Assembly (NCBI RefSeq): GCF_029867415.1
Contig: NW_026705912.1
Span: forward strand, 62,001 to 126,000
From: Vicia villosa
Taxonomy: Eukaryota; Streptophyta; Magnoliopsida; Fabales; Fabaceae
Reading direction: 5' to 3'
DNA length: 64,000 nucleotides
The notes below the pieces were generated by a model. The model worked only from the letters and a program-made list of their open reading frames with translations, was not told where the DNA came from and made no database searches. Of this stretch, positions 1 through 11,654 are shown piece after piece. Within the stretch, counting starts at the first letter, position 1; every line of letters starts with the position of its first letter. The position numbers were made by a program, and so were the translations under genes.

Positions 1-345
1 CATTTTAAATATGTTCCAAATGTGGAAATTGAACTGTGAATCAATTCAAACTCCAATTATTTAATAATAACAAACACAAAATTTGATTTCTATATCAAAT
101 CAATTCAATTTAACTTGGATTAAATCATGTCCAATTTTGGATAAATCCCAAAGACAGCCCAAGAGTAGATGTCGATTAGGGAAACTATTGGATTCTAAAT
201 CGTGTAGCTGATACTTTCATGTATAGTTCTGGTAAAAACTAAAAGAGATAACAGAAAACTTTACCAACTTGCCCACACATACAAAATTACAAAAGCAAGT
301 ATTCTAATAAATAGTAACTTAAAACAAATAATGGTCAGAACTAAC
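1..345 (-). other. Left-edge intron part of the FHA2-like gene
   Basis: This stretch lies downstream of the exon 2 splice donor (GTTAG on the minus strand, from base 345). I see no further exon in it. The remaining C-terminal coding part of the gene must lie left of the window. The sequence is AT-rich and otherwise featureless. Confidence 0.55.
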
Positions 346-503
346 CACAGCATGAAGTTTCTCCATAGGCATCCACTCTCCAGGGCCACAAAGGTCAGAA
401 AGCACATTAGCTACAGATGATACTACATCCTTTTCTTCCAATTGCTGAAGTTGAAGATTATCAGCATCACGATCTACTCGGGACCTCCCTTCTGCCTTCT
501 TAT
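346..503 (-). CDS. FHA2: FHA2-like protein, exon 2 (partial gene)
   Basis: This 158-nt exon encodes about 53 residues, including DRDADNLQLQQLEEKDVVSS and LCGPGEWMPMEKLHAVV. That is the conserved acidic/helical block found C-terminal to the FHA domain in plant FHA2-type nuclear proteins (established family knowledge, recalled, not searched). The acceptor is CTTGCAG before base 503, and the donor GTTAGT starts at 345. Exon 1 ends in phase 1 and this exon restores the frame with a split Asp codon, which supports direct joining. The exon ends in phase 0. With exon 1 it gives about 290 residues, so roughly the last 30-70 residues should lie left of the window. Confidence 0.8.
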
Positions 504-2450
504 CTGCAAGTATCAAACCATGGTAATTAAGGTTGTTAAACTTAAAGTCAAGATCCAACCTAGGATTGAAGAAAGAAATAAATATGTAGATAGAATGATC
601 ATAACAGGGGATTGAAATATCTTAATATTCAAAATTGCATATGCATACTAAAATAACCTCTAAAGCATACTAAAATTTAATCATCCCACAAATCTAAAAT
701 GCACAAGTCTCGCGTAAATCAAAAGTCATAAGCCACAAATTAAGCTTAAGTTAAAATATAACACCCTCATAATATAAAAGTTAAAATATAGTTTCTTTAT
801 TTCATGTTCATCATAACTTTCATCGGGAATAAATTGTTTTGAATAATCCATAATAAAAAAATCATTCATATCAGAAGCCTCAATCACTATTTATGAGTTT
901 CAAAATAGCCAATAATTTTACAATCTATTTTACCTACACATGGATAGAGATTGAATATGGTCTCTCCCCAAGGATCAAACAACAACAGCACCCCTACATG
1001 TTCTCCATGCTGTTATATTTTTAGTATAATTCAAACTCATCATTTTTCTAATCTAAACATAAATTTACGCTAAAAAATTTACTGATTAACCTATACCTTA
1101 CTATAAGTAAAATATAGACAACAACATAACAGTAAACATATTTTCCTATTATATTAGATTAGCAACATGAATCATACATACATAGGGAGAAACATCTAAA
1201 GCTTCCTGAGAGGTTTCCTAGTTCTTCCTCTACCACTAATTATTGGACTCTCCCCCATCTTCTCTATTCTCTATTTTGGAGCTTTTGCAGGAATTTTCCA
1301 CACAAATCAAGCTACTTGAGGTGAGATTCTACCATCTCCACCACAATAGGTGCTACAACATTCTTTCTCGAATACTTCCATTCCTAATCTTATCATGTCC
1401 TATATGTCCATTCATCCATCGTATCATTCTTATCTTAACAACATTCAGCTTTTTTTCTGCTCGGCTTTTTAGAGTAGCATAATATTTGGTCTCAAATAAC
1501 ATTACATATCTTATAGCTGAGATTTTAAAGTTTCTCTTAAGCATCAATGATACTTATCTATCACAAATAATACCAAAAAAGCACACTTCAATCTCATCCA
1601 CCTTAATTGAAACCTAAAGTGTACAAATATCTCCCACTTTTCCCTGAAATTTTTTATGATAGGCCCAAGATACTTAGTCAATGTGATTTGCTGCATAGTA
1701 TGGTCTCCAAATCAAAGTCTTATCTATAAACTATAATTAGTGTTCCTTTTGCTAAACTTACACAAAATATATTTCATTTTCCGTTTCCATTAATGCAAAG
1801 CATGTGCTAACAAAGCTTGTCTCCACATCTCTACACTTTCATTTACATCTTCTTTTGATTATCCAATAGATACATTTAAAATTATATACTTCAATGTAAA
1901 AACATTTGATTTTATAAGACAAAGTATGTTAGCAATAAAATAAAAATGGAAAATTCATCACATGCAAGGAAATAGTACTCAAGCCGCACAACAAACAGTT
2001 AATGAGTCAAAAAAGGAGTGCGTAGATGAAAAACGGAAATTTAATTTAACCAAATAAAGTCTACTCTACACACTGCATTTTTCACTTGATTTCATTCCAA
2101 CCCAATATTACCCAAATCTATGGGTATTTTGCATGAGGACTTGTAACATCCTAGAGAGCAAGTTCGCAACAAGTTCAAAAAAGAAAGGAAACTTGAATAC
2201 ACATGAACATGAAAATTTATCAATAGATGCAATTGAAAGTAACTACAATGCAAAGAAAACATTAATATGGTAAGTACCTAGAAACTTGAGGAATCCTCTC
2301 TTAAAAGTTATCTGTCAAGTGGAGAAACCAAGCTACTTAAGTACTCCACTAAGCATCCCATACTACTCGATGTGGTACTTATTCACCCCATAATACCAAA
2401 GTCCCTATCATATTATATTTGTAATTGAAAAAAAAAATGCAAATGCTAAC

Positions 2451-2613
2451 GGGTTCCCTTATGGCACTTGTTAGTGTGCTAAAAATAGAAACTTTGTATT
2501 AGAAATTATGCATTCGAATTTCTAGAAAAGTTGAAAATTGCTCTTTTTGAAGACATAATTTACATTTGTGTATTCCTTAACATGTGCCCTTAGGGCATAT
2601 GTGAGCAAGACCC
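2451..2613. repeat. MITE-like segment with imperfect terminal inverted repeats
   Basis: The left end starts GGGTTCCCTTATGGCAC and the right end, read in reverse, starts GGGTCTTGCTCACATATG. Inside them TCCCTTATGGCACTTGTTA matches GCCCTAAGGGCACATGTTA imperfectly in inverted orientation. The 163-bp size and non-coding content fit a small non-autonomous DNA transposon. I could not find a clear target-site duplication, so the call is tentative. Confidence 0.35.
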
Positions 2614-3228
2614 TTAAAAGAATTATGAAAATCAACATTAAAATGGAAGGAAGTTCTAAATTCTATCACTTATCAATCATTAAAGTTATTAATACCAACT
2701 GTTCTAGTGAGAAATCAGGACAGCTGTTATAATGAAGATAATAGATACAAGTTAAATAATTCATACTGCATGTATATAAATGCTAAAAATATACACAAAA
2801 GAACCTTGTTATTGTTATAAAGAATTATAGTAGTCATTGTAACTTGAATCAAAATTTAAACAAGGTTTCTAACCCTATAGTCTGCTATAATTAAGATAAA
2901 GTGAAGGCAAAATTGTGAGGGAAACAAACAATATTGCTGAATAACTGAGGAAATGGGGGCAAGAAGGGCTCATCATCAATGATTGAAATTGCCATAATTG
3001 TGGTCGCACCCGGGAACAAAACGCAAAATGCTCCACATTTCAGTTTCCATATTCAATCTTGTGCAATTGATAACTCTGAGCCACATTTGACAGCAACGCC
3101 ATCAAAAGCAACAAGGAGTTGATAGTACTTTTAATAGAAATATTTATGGTCTGTTAAGCACATTAAACAACAACAAAAATAGTAACTCCAGAAGGAAGAA
3201 AAAAACTGACTCATCTTCCCTACAGTTG

Positions 3229-3664
3229 TGTGATACTCATAAATGCTACCTAGAATCAGGAGGGCAGCGTAGACACTTAAAATGTGAGATTATCACGTGT
3301 AATATAGAAACAAACACACATGGGTCTTGACACAAGGTGTCAAAGTCGAAGCATTTAAACCTTTTATGATTTTTTGTTATAATGTGAGTCCAATCAATTC
3401 AACCGTTGAATCATATTATATTTACTTGATGATAATGGATATAAATCTTCAGACTTAGACATTCATATCTATCGGATTTAATAGTAGTTATTATTTACTC
3501 CCTTATGACTCGTGCAAAAAATGTGATAATCATCTACACCCCAGCTGTGATACTCATAGATCCAACCTAGAATTAGACACACGGTGTCAACACTTAAAAT
3601 CTGAAATTAACACGTAATGTAGAAAAAAAAAATAACACATGCGAGTCTTGACACTGTGTCAAAA
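3229..3664. repeat. Imperfect direct repeat (two copies of about 120 bp)
   Basis: Copy 1 (about 3229-3345) and copy 2 (about 3546-3664) share GTGATACTCATA, CCTAGAAT, the block ACACTTAAAAT, TAACACGT and GTCTTGACAC. About 200 bp of unrelated AT-rich sequence lies between them. No coding content is visible. The duplication is old, judging by the many mismatches. Confidence 0.5.
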
Positions 3665-5650
3665 TTGGCATATAAGCACCTTCGATGTTTATTTTGTTAT
3701 AATCTATGCTGTCAATTTCTATTGCGGAGCGGCCGACCTCATAACCGGGATTGTGGGGTCACGGATTGCGAGATGGCCACAATTCTACTACTTTTTATTA
3801 AATAATCAACACTATAAATATATTTTATACATATATAAGTCATGAAATTATTTATTTGAAGTATGATTGGGTTTATTTAAGGCCCATTAAGTGAAACGCA
3901 AACCCTAAAACTGACTGATGTCTTCTCTAAATAAATCCTAAAACTGAAAAGTCCTCTACTCAGAAAGAGCAGCCTCTTAGCCTCTTCTCTCTTGCTGTTG
4001 ATAGCTGCCACCACAGAACTGTTGTGCCCCTTCGTTTTCACATTCTTTGTTTCTTTTAGTATTCTATTTCTTCTTTCTTGCTTCTTCATTTCTTCTTGTC
4101 ATGTGAAGGTACTGGCCAGAAAAACTCCAAATCACGACCGGAATACTGCCTAAGTATACTGTAGCAGAGCTCCAAGCCTGAAACAAGTAGCAGGCAACAG
4201 CCAAACCGCTGTGTTTGGGGATGGGCATGGATTGTTCCACGCCACCATACCGATGTCACGTCACTATATATCACTTTTTACAACAAAGGTTATGATGTGA
4301 ATTCAACAAATTCTCCCATCTAATGTCATTATTCTACCCTTTATTAGTTCAAGACAGGTGAAATGTAAAGACCCTTTATAATAAATAATACCATCAAGAG
4401 CAGTATAGGAAAGTAATGAGAACGAACATAAAGTGACTTGATATAGTATCAAATAGTTTTCGAATTGTTCCGGTGTAATCAGAACTTTTATTTCAATGTT
4501 AGAATAGTTAAATTGGACTCCAAGTTATAGAAAATTAAAATATGCCAAATTTGACGCCTAGTGCTAATAAAGACATGCATACATATACACATATAGAGGT
4601 GAATTCTAAGGCACCATGCCGCACATTGTTTGATGGGTTAGACTATGTAGACCTATGATAGTTGATGTTGGACCATCACATTCGTGGACCATCTAATTAG
4701 ACCATAAATCAAAGGGTTGCAAGTCTGATAACTTTCAAAGCGGTAATTGGAAGAAAATGACAAAAAATTGAAAATGAGAGTTTTACATAATTTATACTCT
4801 GTCTCTCATTCTAAATATTGTCATACCATAACCCCAGACTTCACTTTCCCACTACTAAAGAACAGCCCATCCGGCAAAATACCAAAAAAAAAAAAAAAGG
4901 GAAAAAACTCAATGTACATAAACAGGGGAACCTAAAAACAGAGGAAATCGCGACAAGACTAGGTTCTCCCGGCACCCTAGACAAAGCTCCAAGCCCAGAA
5001 TTGTAGTCGGTAATCACAAACCAAAGTCCAGACTTCCATTTGCAGCTCTTCATAGTTGGCATCAGCCTTGGGTAGTGACTTTTTCTCGGGTTAATTTCCT
5101 CTACCCTATGGTACAAAGTACAAACAAAGGGTTAATTTTGGTGGGTTTTCTCCAGGTTTTAGCCAGGTTATTGATGGATTTTCTGCATCAACTAGGATTG
5201 GTGGATTAACTAACGACCCCACCAAATTTACCTTCTAACATGCAATCCTATCACAATGCCAGCAACACAAGTTCTGAGCTAGAATCAAGATCGGTCAAGC
5301 TTGCATAACACATACAGTTGCACATTATAAATCTGCCTTATGATTTTGACATCTATGGTCTACACGCTCACCACTGGCTGTCATATACCACTTTGTTAAT
5401 TATGTAAAATCTCTAGCAATAAGTGGCTTATAGGCATCATAACTATCTCAGACTATAGTGCCTACTAGAAGACAACTTGAACTAATCATCTTAGGCCATC
5501 TTGCGATTGGGCTATAGGCAATGTAGTCAAACACTAGATTTTAAGTAGGATCTGAAGCATAAAAATATATAATACATAAACAAATTACCATAATTCAAAA
5601 CATTAAACTAAGTTAATTAATAATTCAGAGACCCGCTTGAAGCCATTAAG

Positions 5651-5895
5651 TCATAGAGACCACACAATTAAGCTTGTCAAAGAGAAAAGGAAGAAATAGA
5701 GCCGTGGTGAAGAAGAGGAGGAGAGGGGTTTGCAGAAAGAGGAGAGACCGAGCATCGTTAGGGCTTTCTATTTGTGTCCTGGTAGTGAGAAGGGAGAGAG
5801 AAATCACGTGTTTTATTGGTTCTAAAGAAAAACATGACCCGTTTTTAGCAAGGCCTGGCAAAACAGGTGGCCGGACATGGAAACCTTATATATCC
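5651..5895 (-). promoter_or_regulatory. Promoter-like island with a short 34-codon ORF, inside the intron
   Basis: On the minus strand a TATATAAGG box (5884-5895) is followed by CACGTG, a pyrimidine-rich leader, GCCCTAACG and an ATG at 5755. A 34-codon ORF runs to a stop at 5651 and is rich in Ser, Phe and Leu. The layout resembles the promoter, leader and first exon of a plant nuclear gene. It could be an alternative start for the host gene, a retroposed fragment, or chance. Confidence 0.2.
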
Positions 5896-7608
5896 TGCTC
5901 AAAACACTCTGTCTTGACTATGAAAAGCAATATTGGCAATCTTGCTCTGATCCTACGTGTCAAGTGTCAACACTCGATTCTGGCTACATTGGCTATAAGA
6001 GGTTATATTTACTCAATCATCAGCTTATCCCTAGCATATTGACAATATAAGCCGTGGAGTATTAAAAAATGCAAGAAATCACATATACTAAATGCGAAGC
6101 TCATTAAAGGGTTTAAATGGTGAAAACTGCCAGAAGATAACAATGATGATGTTGTAAATTCATAGTTTCTACACCAGCAGATGCGTATGCTAAACTTGAT
6201 ACTCCATTATATATTTATTGGTGTGGAGTCCAAATATCACATGATAAGGATGAAGATTATGTGGGTTTAACATTGTGCAGGTATGATTTTTATGAGACAG
6301 TCTTCAAGGGAATCTCAAGTTTTGAGATCCTGTCAGTCCTCTCAGCAATAGCCAGCCACATCTATGATCTTGAGAAAAAACTATAAAGAATTACCATAAT
6401 TGTTGTTCTTACAACCTTGCTCTAAAATGTTCTATACTTTTATTATTAGAAATATTGGTGTTAGATGATAGTACAATCCATCGACGCTGATTGATCCATA
6501 TATTGAAGCTCATTGGAAAACAAAAGGATCGTTCTTTCTGAAAATTGAAGTTCAAAAGACTCTGATTCCCTTGACTAGCACGCTCTCCTTAAAATTTACC
6601 AACTCAGTTGTAAAACCAAAGATGGTCCTCATCACAAAAGACAGCCCGGAAGGACTGATGTTTCACAAAATGCCAGGACAACTTATCAATGTACTAAATG
6701 ATTTGAATCTAATCCACATCATTTTTCTAGTCTTGCTATAAAGAACCTACCAATCGATTCAATGATCTACCTACCTCACCATCGACTGCAAAGAGAATCT
6801 CATGTTCCGTGGTATCCTTATAGTTCCCTAATTAATAGCAATTACAACTATGATCTTAAAAACAAATGATAAAGAACTATGTAAGTGTAGGTAAGACCCT
6901 GCTTTTACAAATTCTATACTTTCATTAAAAACTTGGTTTTAGAGGCTTGAGACAATAGAGCCCAATGACATTGGTTGATCCATCAAGTGAACCCTTTTAG
7001 ATCATGACACTCACTCCTCAAACCCCATGGATAAGAATGCACAGCACCTATATATAACCTCCTAGAAATATTGCAACCCACTAGAAAAGCCACAGCAAAC
7101 AGTAACACTCACACAGACACAAACAGATACAATAGCCACTACAGAAGATAAAGCTATGTAACCTAACAAAACCAATCATCCTCAGACAAAACACAATTTT
7201 AAAAATAAAATTCTAGCAAACCAAAAATCCTAACAAAAACAACATTCTAGGAAACTAAAAACCCCAAACAAAAAATAAAACCCTAGCTGCCAGCATATAA
7301 ACGACCAGTTAAATATACAAGGCCCCAACACACCCTAACTACAAAGCAGGGCACACACACACACAATTGAATCCTCCTTCAGCTAACTGCATAAAACATT
7401 AAAACCAGCATTCACAAAGGAACAACATTACATAGCCTCTTCCCACATCAATAAAGAGACACAACAGAAAAATTGCATAATCATAACTATTGTGAAATAA
7501 AATTCCTTCAATCCAAGTATCTGCTGTGAAATTTATTCAAATTGAGTCTAAAATCTAAATCACAGAACATTCACAGCAATATAAAAGAAATTCTCAACAA
7601 AGACTAAC

Positions 7609-8320
7609 CAATTGGTCCAGGCAGAGAAGCCTTACCCCCAGAACCAACTCCACCACCATACCCGTAACCATCATAAGCCTCCCTCCTGTTAACCTTCTTC
7701 CCACTACTCCCACCACCAACACCAACACCACCAACATCCACATCAGCATCATCATCCATCTCATACTCATCCTCATAATACTCCCTCCTCCCTTTCTTCA
7801 CCATCGCACCACCCGACCCCGCAGGATGTCCATAACCATAATGCGGCTGAACAGGCAGAGCAGGAGCAGGAGGAGGAGCAGGGGCAGGAGCAGCAACACC
7901 TGCAGAATGATGATTATGATTCGCATAATGCCGAGGACCAACACTCCCCCCGCCGCCGAGTATACTCCTAACCGGAAGCAAAAAGTAAAACTCCTTATCA
8001 CCGATCTGAAGAAGATCCTGAGAATCAAGCTTAACAGGAGGGTTCCCAGGGAGATGAAGAACACCTTCAACTAAACACCCGTTCTTCCCAAGCACTTCTA
8101 ACGCAAAACGACGCCGCGTGAAGTCGTAGAAGATACGAGCGTGATGACGTGAAATGTTCATTCCACCACCGAGACTTGAAAGGTCGACATCGACGGTGGA
8201 TTTCTTGGAGTTGCGGCCGAGGATTATGGAGTAGGTTTGCATATAGTATTCGAAGTCTTCGCCTTGAAGTTTGGCGAAACCGGCTTCCACGTCACCGCCG
8301 CCGGTGCTTGCGGTTCCCAT
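7609..8320 (-). CDS. FHA2: FHA2-like protein, exon 1 with FHA domain
   Basis: Exon 1 encodes 237 complete codons from the ATG at 8320. It is a forkhead-associated (FHA) phosphothreonine-recognition protein, expected in the nucleus. Counting from this Met, the FHA fold spans about residues 25-116: Gly35-Arg36 in IILGRNSKK, the Ser57-Arg-His-His60 loop in MNISRHHARI, and Asn80-Gly81 in GKNGCLVEG. These are the diagnostic phosphopeptide-binding positions. A Gly/Pro/Ala-rich low-complexity tail follows, then an acidic stretch (YYEDEYEMDDDADVDV). The frame stays open upstream to 8437, but that part has no ATG, so the start at 8320 is preferred. The donor is ATTG/GTTAG at 7609. Similarity to Arabidopsis FHA2 is from memory. 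Confidence 0.88.
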
Positions 8321-8437
8321 CGCGAATTGAAGAGAGGGAGCGGAGAGAAAGAAAGAGGGGTTTGTGAAAGTGTGAAATGGAGGAGGAGAAGAATGGGAAT
8401 TATTACTCTTTCGCTCGTCAAATGAAACGTTCCCCAA
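8321..8437 (-). other. Probable 5' UTR of the FHA2-like gene
   Basis: On the minus strand this segment is rich in CT tracts (CTTCTCCTCCTCC, TTTCTTTCTCTCC), typical of plant leaders. It lies directly before the ATG in context CGCGATGG. The reading frame is open here but lacks an ATG. The transcription start is not determined. Confidence 0.5.
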
Positions 8438-8710
8438 AAATAATAAAGTATTTAAAATATTAATTTTTTCATAATTATATTTTTTACTACCTCCACAAGA
8501 AAAGATGTTTTTAATATATTAAATAAATAATGTATTTATACACATCTAAAAATGAATATTTTCTTGTAAATGGAATCAGAGGGTGTATTAGTTTCTTTTA
8601 ATTTTTCAAATTTTTTTCTTAATACTATTTGCTCATAATTTCTACTTTAATATAATAAAGTAATATACTACTAATTTTACTTAATTATCCTAATTAAAAT
8701 ATTTTAAGAG
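8438..8710 (-). promoter_or_regulatory. AT-rich presumptive promoter of the FHA2-like gene
   Basis: About 270 bp of strongly AT-rich sequence separates the leader from the poly(A) end of an L1-type insertion. Several TATA-like runs are present but none stands out. The call rests on position only. Confidence 0.3.
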
Positions 8711-9335
8711 TTTTTTTTTATCAAAGCAAAATTAACTTTTCTCATTTATAATCAAAAGTTCAATATAAGGAGGAACTACATGTATAATATTACGTCTAGC
8801 CCATAAATTTGTCGTCTTCGCTAACGAGTGAGCAACCATATTCGCTTGATGTTTGACAAACTTAACTTTAAAGTTGGGAAAATTCTGTAATAATAATTGA
8901 ATATCTCTTATTATAGTATAAAACTCCAAAATTCCTACGGTAATAGAGTGAAAAGCTTGCACCACTCGAAGAGAATCACTTATGAAAATAATCCGATCAA
9001 GATTTAACAAAATAACATCTTGGATAGCTTCTTTGAGGGGCTAAAGCTTCCGCTACAAAAACAGAAAGGTTACTTGGATCTCATGTCACTCCTACGGCAA
9101 TAAAATTGCCGAGTTCATCTTTAAGGCACCATCCTCTATTTGTCGTGCTTCTATTCTTATTAAAACCCGCGTCCAAATTATACTTGATCCATCTGCGAGG
9201 AGGCGTTTTCCAACTTAGAATATGTTGATTATCATTGTTACTATCATGAACTCGTTGCACCCGAAAACCAATCTCGTCAATTATGATAAGCAAGCCAACC
9301 AAGTCTGGAGCCATCATCATGCTCATTATTCCAAA
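8711..9335 (-). pseudogene. 5'-truncated LINE (L1-type) with RNase H-like domain relic
   Basis: Two minus-strand reading frames (9326-9081 and 9010-8732) together cover a plant LINE-type RNase H-like domain (RVT_3 class). WKTPPRRWIKYNLDAGF and WCLKDELGNFIAVG carry the first strand pair, RIIFISDSLRVVQAF the second acidic position, and VKFVKHQANMVAHSLAK the C-terminal motif. A TGA stop near 9077 and a frameshift near 9035 break it. After the stop at 8732 comes TTTTGCTTTGATAAAAAAAAA, a LINE-like 3' end with poly(A), seen as poly(T) at 8712-8719 on the plus strand. A weak TAAGAG duplication flanks it (8705-8710 and 9336-9341). It is a dead copy. Confidence 0.75.
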
Positions 9336-9336
9336 T

Positions 9337-10717
9337 AAGAGCCTTTTTTAGTACCCCTTAAATGTCATTTCAACTTTATAATCATTACTTACCCTAATTC
9401 CTTAACCTAATTAAACATTGCATTTATTTTTATAGCCAAAATACAATGTTTTAAAGTTTTGTATTGGAAACATGCTACTCTTTCTCATTCCTTTACAACC
9501 TAATCAATTATTTATTAAAGGCAAGCCAATTCAGTTCATGTTCTTCTTATTCCATCGTAGAGAAGCTTTTCTTTTCAGCTTCCACTCCGCCTCAACTACA
9601 CCTTATTCCTTCCATCAGTCTTCTATTGTCATCTCTAAACACTTTTCATCCACCAGTGAACCTCCTTGATTCTCCCATAATAACCAATTTTCATCCACTG
9701 GTGACTGCATTGGTGTGGCAGAGTTTCAAATTGAAAAGAAGAAAAGGTATTTTTTTATTTTCTTCATCTATGAATATCATAATTTTTTACAAAATCAAAA
9801 ATTAAATGGTATATAGTTTTTCAAATCGGTTTAGGCTGATTACAATCTCTTCCTTTTCATTTGTTCATCCATAAATGAATTTGTGTGTCAGTGTTTCAAA
9901 TTGGAAAGGAGAAAAGGTAAGATTTTTTTTTATTTACTTCATCTATCAATCTCATCCCTTTTTACAAAATTGAAAATTAAATAATATATATTTGCAAATG
10001 GATTTTGATTTAATGGGTTGCTTTTAGTTTCTGTTGATTAAGATTACGAATCCATTCCTTTTCAATTCCAATTATTTTGTTCATAGATTAATCACTTATG
10101 TTTTTTAGAAGATATATGGTTTTTTACAAAATATAATTTATGCAACATTACAATATTTCTATTTGATTTAAGGTCTGATTCGGTTCATTTGATTATCATT
10201 GCTGCTTTTAGTCCATTCAATTTGGTTTCACCGTTTGCTTCAATTTGCAATTATGTTTCAATTCTGCTTGGATCATAGTAAACAAACAAATCATTATTGA
10301 TCTTTTATTTTATTTTTGTGTTTGCAGGGCTAGAGCAAATATTCTTCTCCAACACAACAACAAGTCTAAATCGGTAGTTTTAAAAGTTCTTTTAAGGTTC
10401 ATTTTTAATCAATTATCTAAATTACTTTGTATCCTCCATATCTATTATAGTCTAATATAATTTTGAAATAAATAAATAGGTTTCTTTGCAAGGCTGCAAT
10501 AATATAAGAAGACAGACAAGTTGATCAAAAAAGGATCCAAGAAGATTAGCAACAATTACAATAGTTGAAGAAACAAAGTTTATTTTAATTCATTGTCTAT
10601 AATTATACGTGTATTAATCATTATAAGTATATAAATTTTTGTAAAACCGAAAATAAACATTGCTTTTATAATTATTATGAATTATTAAAATAACTTATAA
10701 CATATCTATTGCACTAT
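9337..10717. other. AT-rich intergenic DNA, no gene recognised
   Basis: Reading frames are short and none resembles a known protein. The only structure I see is a direct duplication (9717-10007), whose copies each contain an AAAAGGT splice-donor-like site, and an acceptor-like TTTGTGTTTGCAG near 10327. A spliced non-coding transcript is possible but not supported further. Confidence 0.4.
9717..10007 (+). repeat. Imperfect direct duplication (two copies of about 115 bp)
   Basis: Copies at about 9717-9830 and 9887-10007 share GTTTCAAATTG, AAAAGGTA, CTTCATCTAT, TTTTTACAAAAT and AAAATTAAAT. Both contain AAAAGGTA/AAAAGGTAAG, which resembles a splice donor. No coding content is apparent. Confidence 0.5.
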
Positions 10718-11083
10718 TTTTTTTAGAGTACTTTTATTAATATCGAAAAACAATTAATATAACTGATCCAAGGGGTATAGGTGCCTATTCAAAGAAACTA
10801 TAACTATGCATGAGTTAAAGCATTTACATAAATACAAAGTTTCCTATGCATGTTACATCTCACTCTAATATTTTCAATTATCATCTCCTTCATCTTCGGC
10901 GTCAAAACTCCTTTGGGAGAAAATCATGTTATTTATCCCTTTCCATATTTCATAAATAGTTTTTGCCAATGCTATTTTCAACAATTTACTTTTCCATCCT
11001 TTTTTCTTTTTCTTATTGATAAGCCAAAGACATTCTCTATTCCATCCCTTAGGTCTTAGAGCCGTTTCAAAACGTCGTGCCAA
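10718..11083 (-). pseudogene. LINE 3'-end relic (post-RT C-terminal region)
   Basis: The minus-strand frame 11083-10874 contains LRPKGWNRECLWLINK and LLKIALAKTIYEIWKGINN. This is the Trp- and Ile-rich pattern found at the C-terminus of plant L1-type ORF2 proteins after the zf-RVT region (family knowledge, from memory). The 3' tail (GATATTAATAAAAGTACTCTAAAAAAAA on the minus strand, broken here by description) ends in a short poly(A) at 10718-10726. The copy is truncated at its 5' side where the 68-bp tandem repeat starts. Confidence 0.5.
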
Positions 11084-11486
11084 ATATTTTTATAAACAGG
11101 AAAAAATCAACTGTTTACACAATTTTTTTTTTAAATCGGGAATAAGTTACAAATATTTTTATAAACGGGGAAAAGTCTACCAATGATACAATTATTTTTA
11201 TAAACGAGAATAAGTTATACATATTTTTATAAATGAGAAAAGGTCTACTTTTGATACAATTATTTTTGTAAACGGGAATAAGTTACAAATAACTTTTTAA
11301 ATGGGAAAAAGCCAACTGTTGATACAATTATTTGTTGAAATGAAAATATTACAAATATTTTTATAAATGGACACACGGGTTCAAAAAACTTGTCCCCGCC
11401 CTACAAAACCATGGGTGCGGGGCGTGGCGAACACGCGGGGATTGCACCTTTTATGAATGGAAAAAAATCAATTGTTGATACAATTA
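11081..11486. repeat. 68-bp tandem repeat, about 4.5 copies, last copy interrupted
   Basis: Units start at 11081, 11150, 11218, 11286 and 11352 (69, 68, 68 and 66 bp long). Each begins with CAAATATTTTTATAAA or a variant, contains GATACAATTATTTTT, and ends in GGGAATAAGTTA. The fifth unit is split by about 90 bp of GC-rich sequence (GTGCGGGGCGTGGCGAACAC) flanked by TTTTATAAATGG and TTTTATGAATGG, as if something inserted with duplication of its target. Confidence 0.7.
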
Positions 11487-11654
11487 TGTCTCTGTGTGAA
11501 GCATACTACACTATATACTCATATATTCTTCAACATAATTTCTATATATATCCTGTCAGCAACTACAGCTTGATAAATTCAACTAATATTTATATGACAA
11601 TCATCATTTAAGACATATTTCTCTCAATTCGTATATTTGTCTTTCGCGTAACCA

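Larger units (their letters stand above)
504..7608 (-). other. Large intron 1 (7.1 kb) of the FHA2-like gene
   Basis: The intron is bounded by a GTTAGT donor next to base 7609 and a CTTGCAG acceptor next to base 503, on the minus strand. It is AT-rich with many stop codons in all frames, and I recognise no other exon of this gene in it. It holds a MITE-like segment (2451-2613), a duplicated block of about 120 bp (3229-3664), and two promoter-like islands (near 3865-4100 on the plus strand and 5651-5895 on the minus strand). The ends are inferred from splice consensus and frame, and cDNA evidence would settle them. Confidence 0.65.

Noticed and set aside
3639..4274. Short frames in the FHA2 intron (68, 70 and 62 codons)
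   Set aside because: They have no similarity to known proteins, no supporting splice pattern, and lengths expected by chance.
7594..8074. Several frames overlapping FHA2 exon 1
   Set aside because: They are shadows of the Gly/Pro-rich coding sequence in other frames.
8321..8437. N-terminal extension of the FHA2-like protein
   Set aside because: The extension has no ATG; the CT-rich sequence looks like a leader, and the ATG at 8320 fits the known family start.
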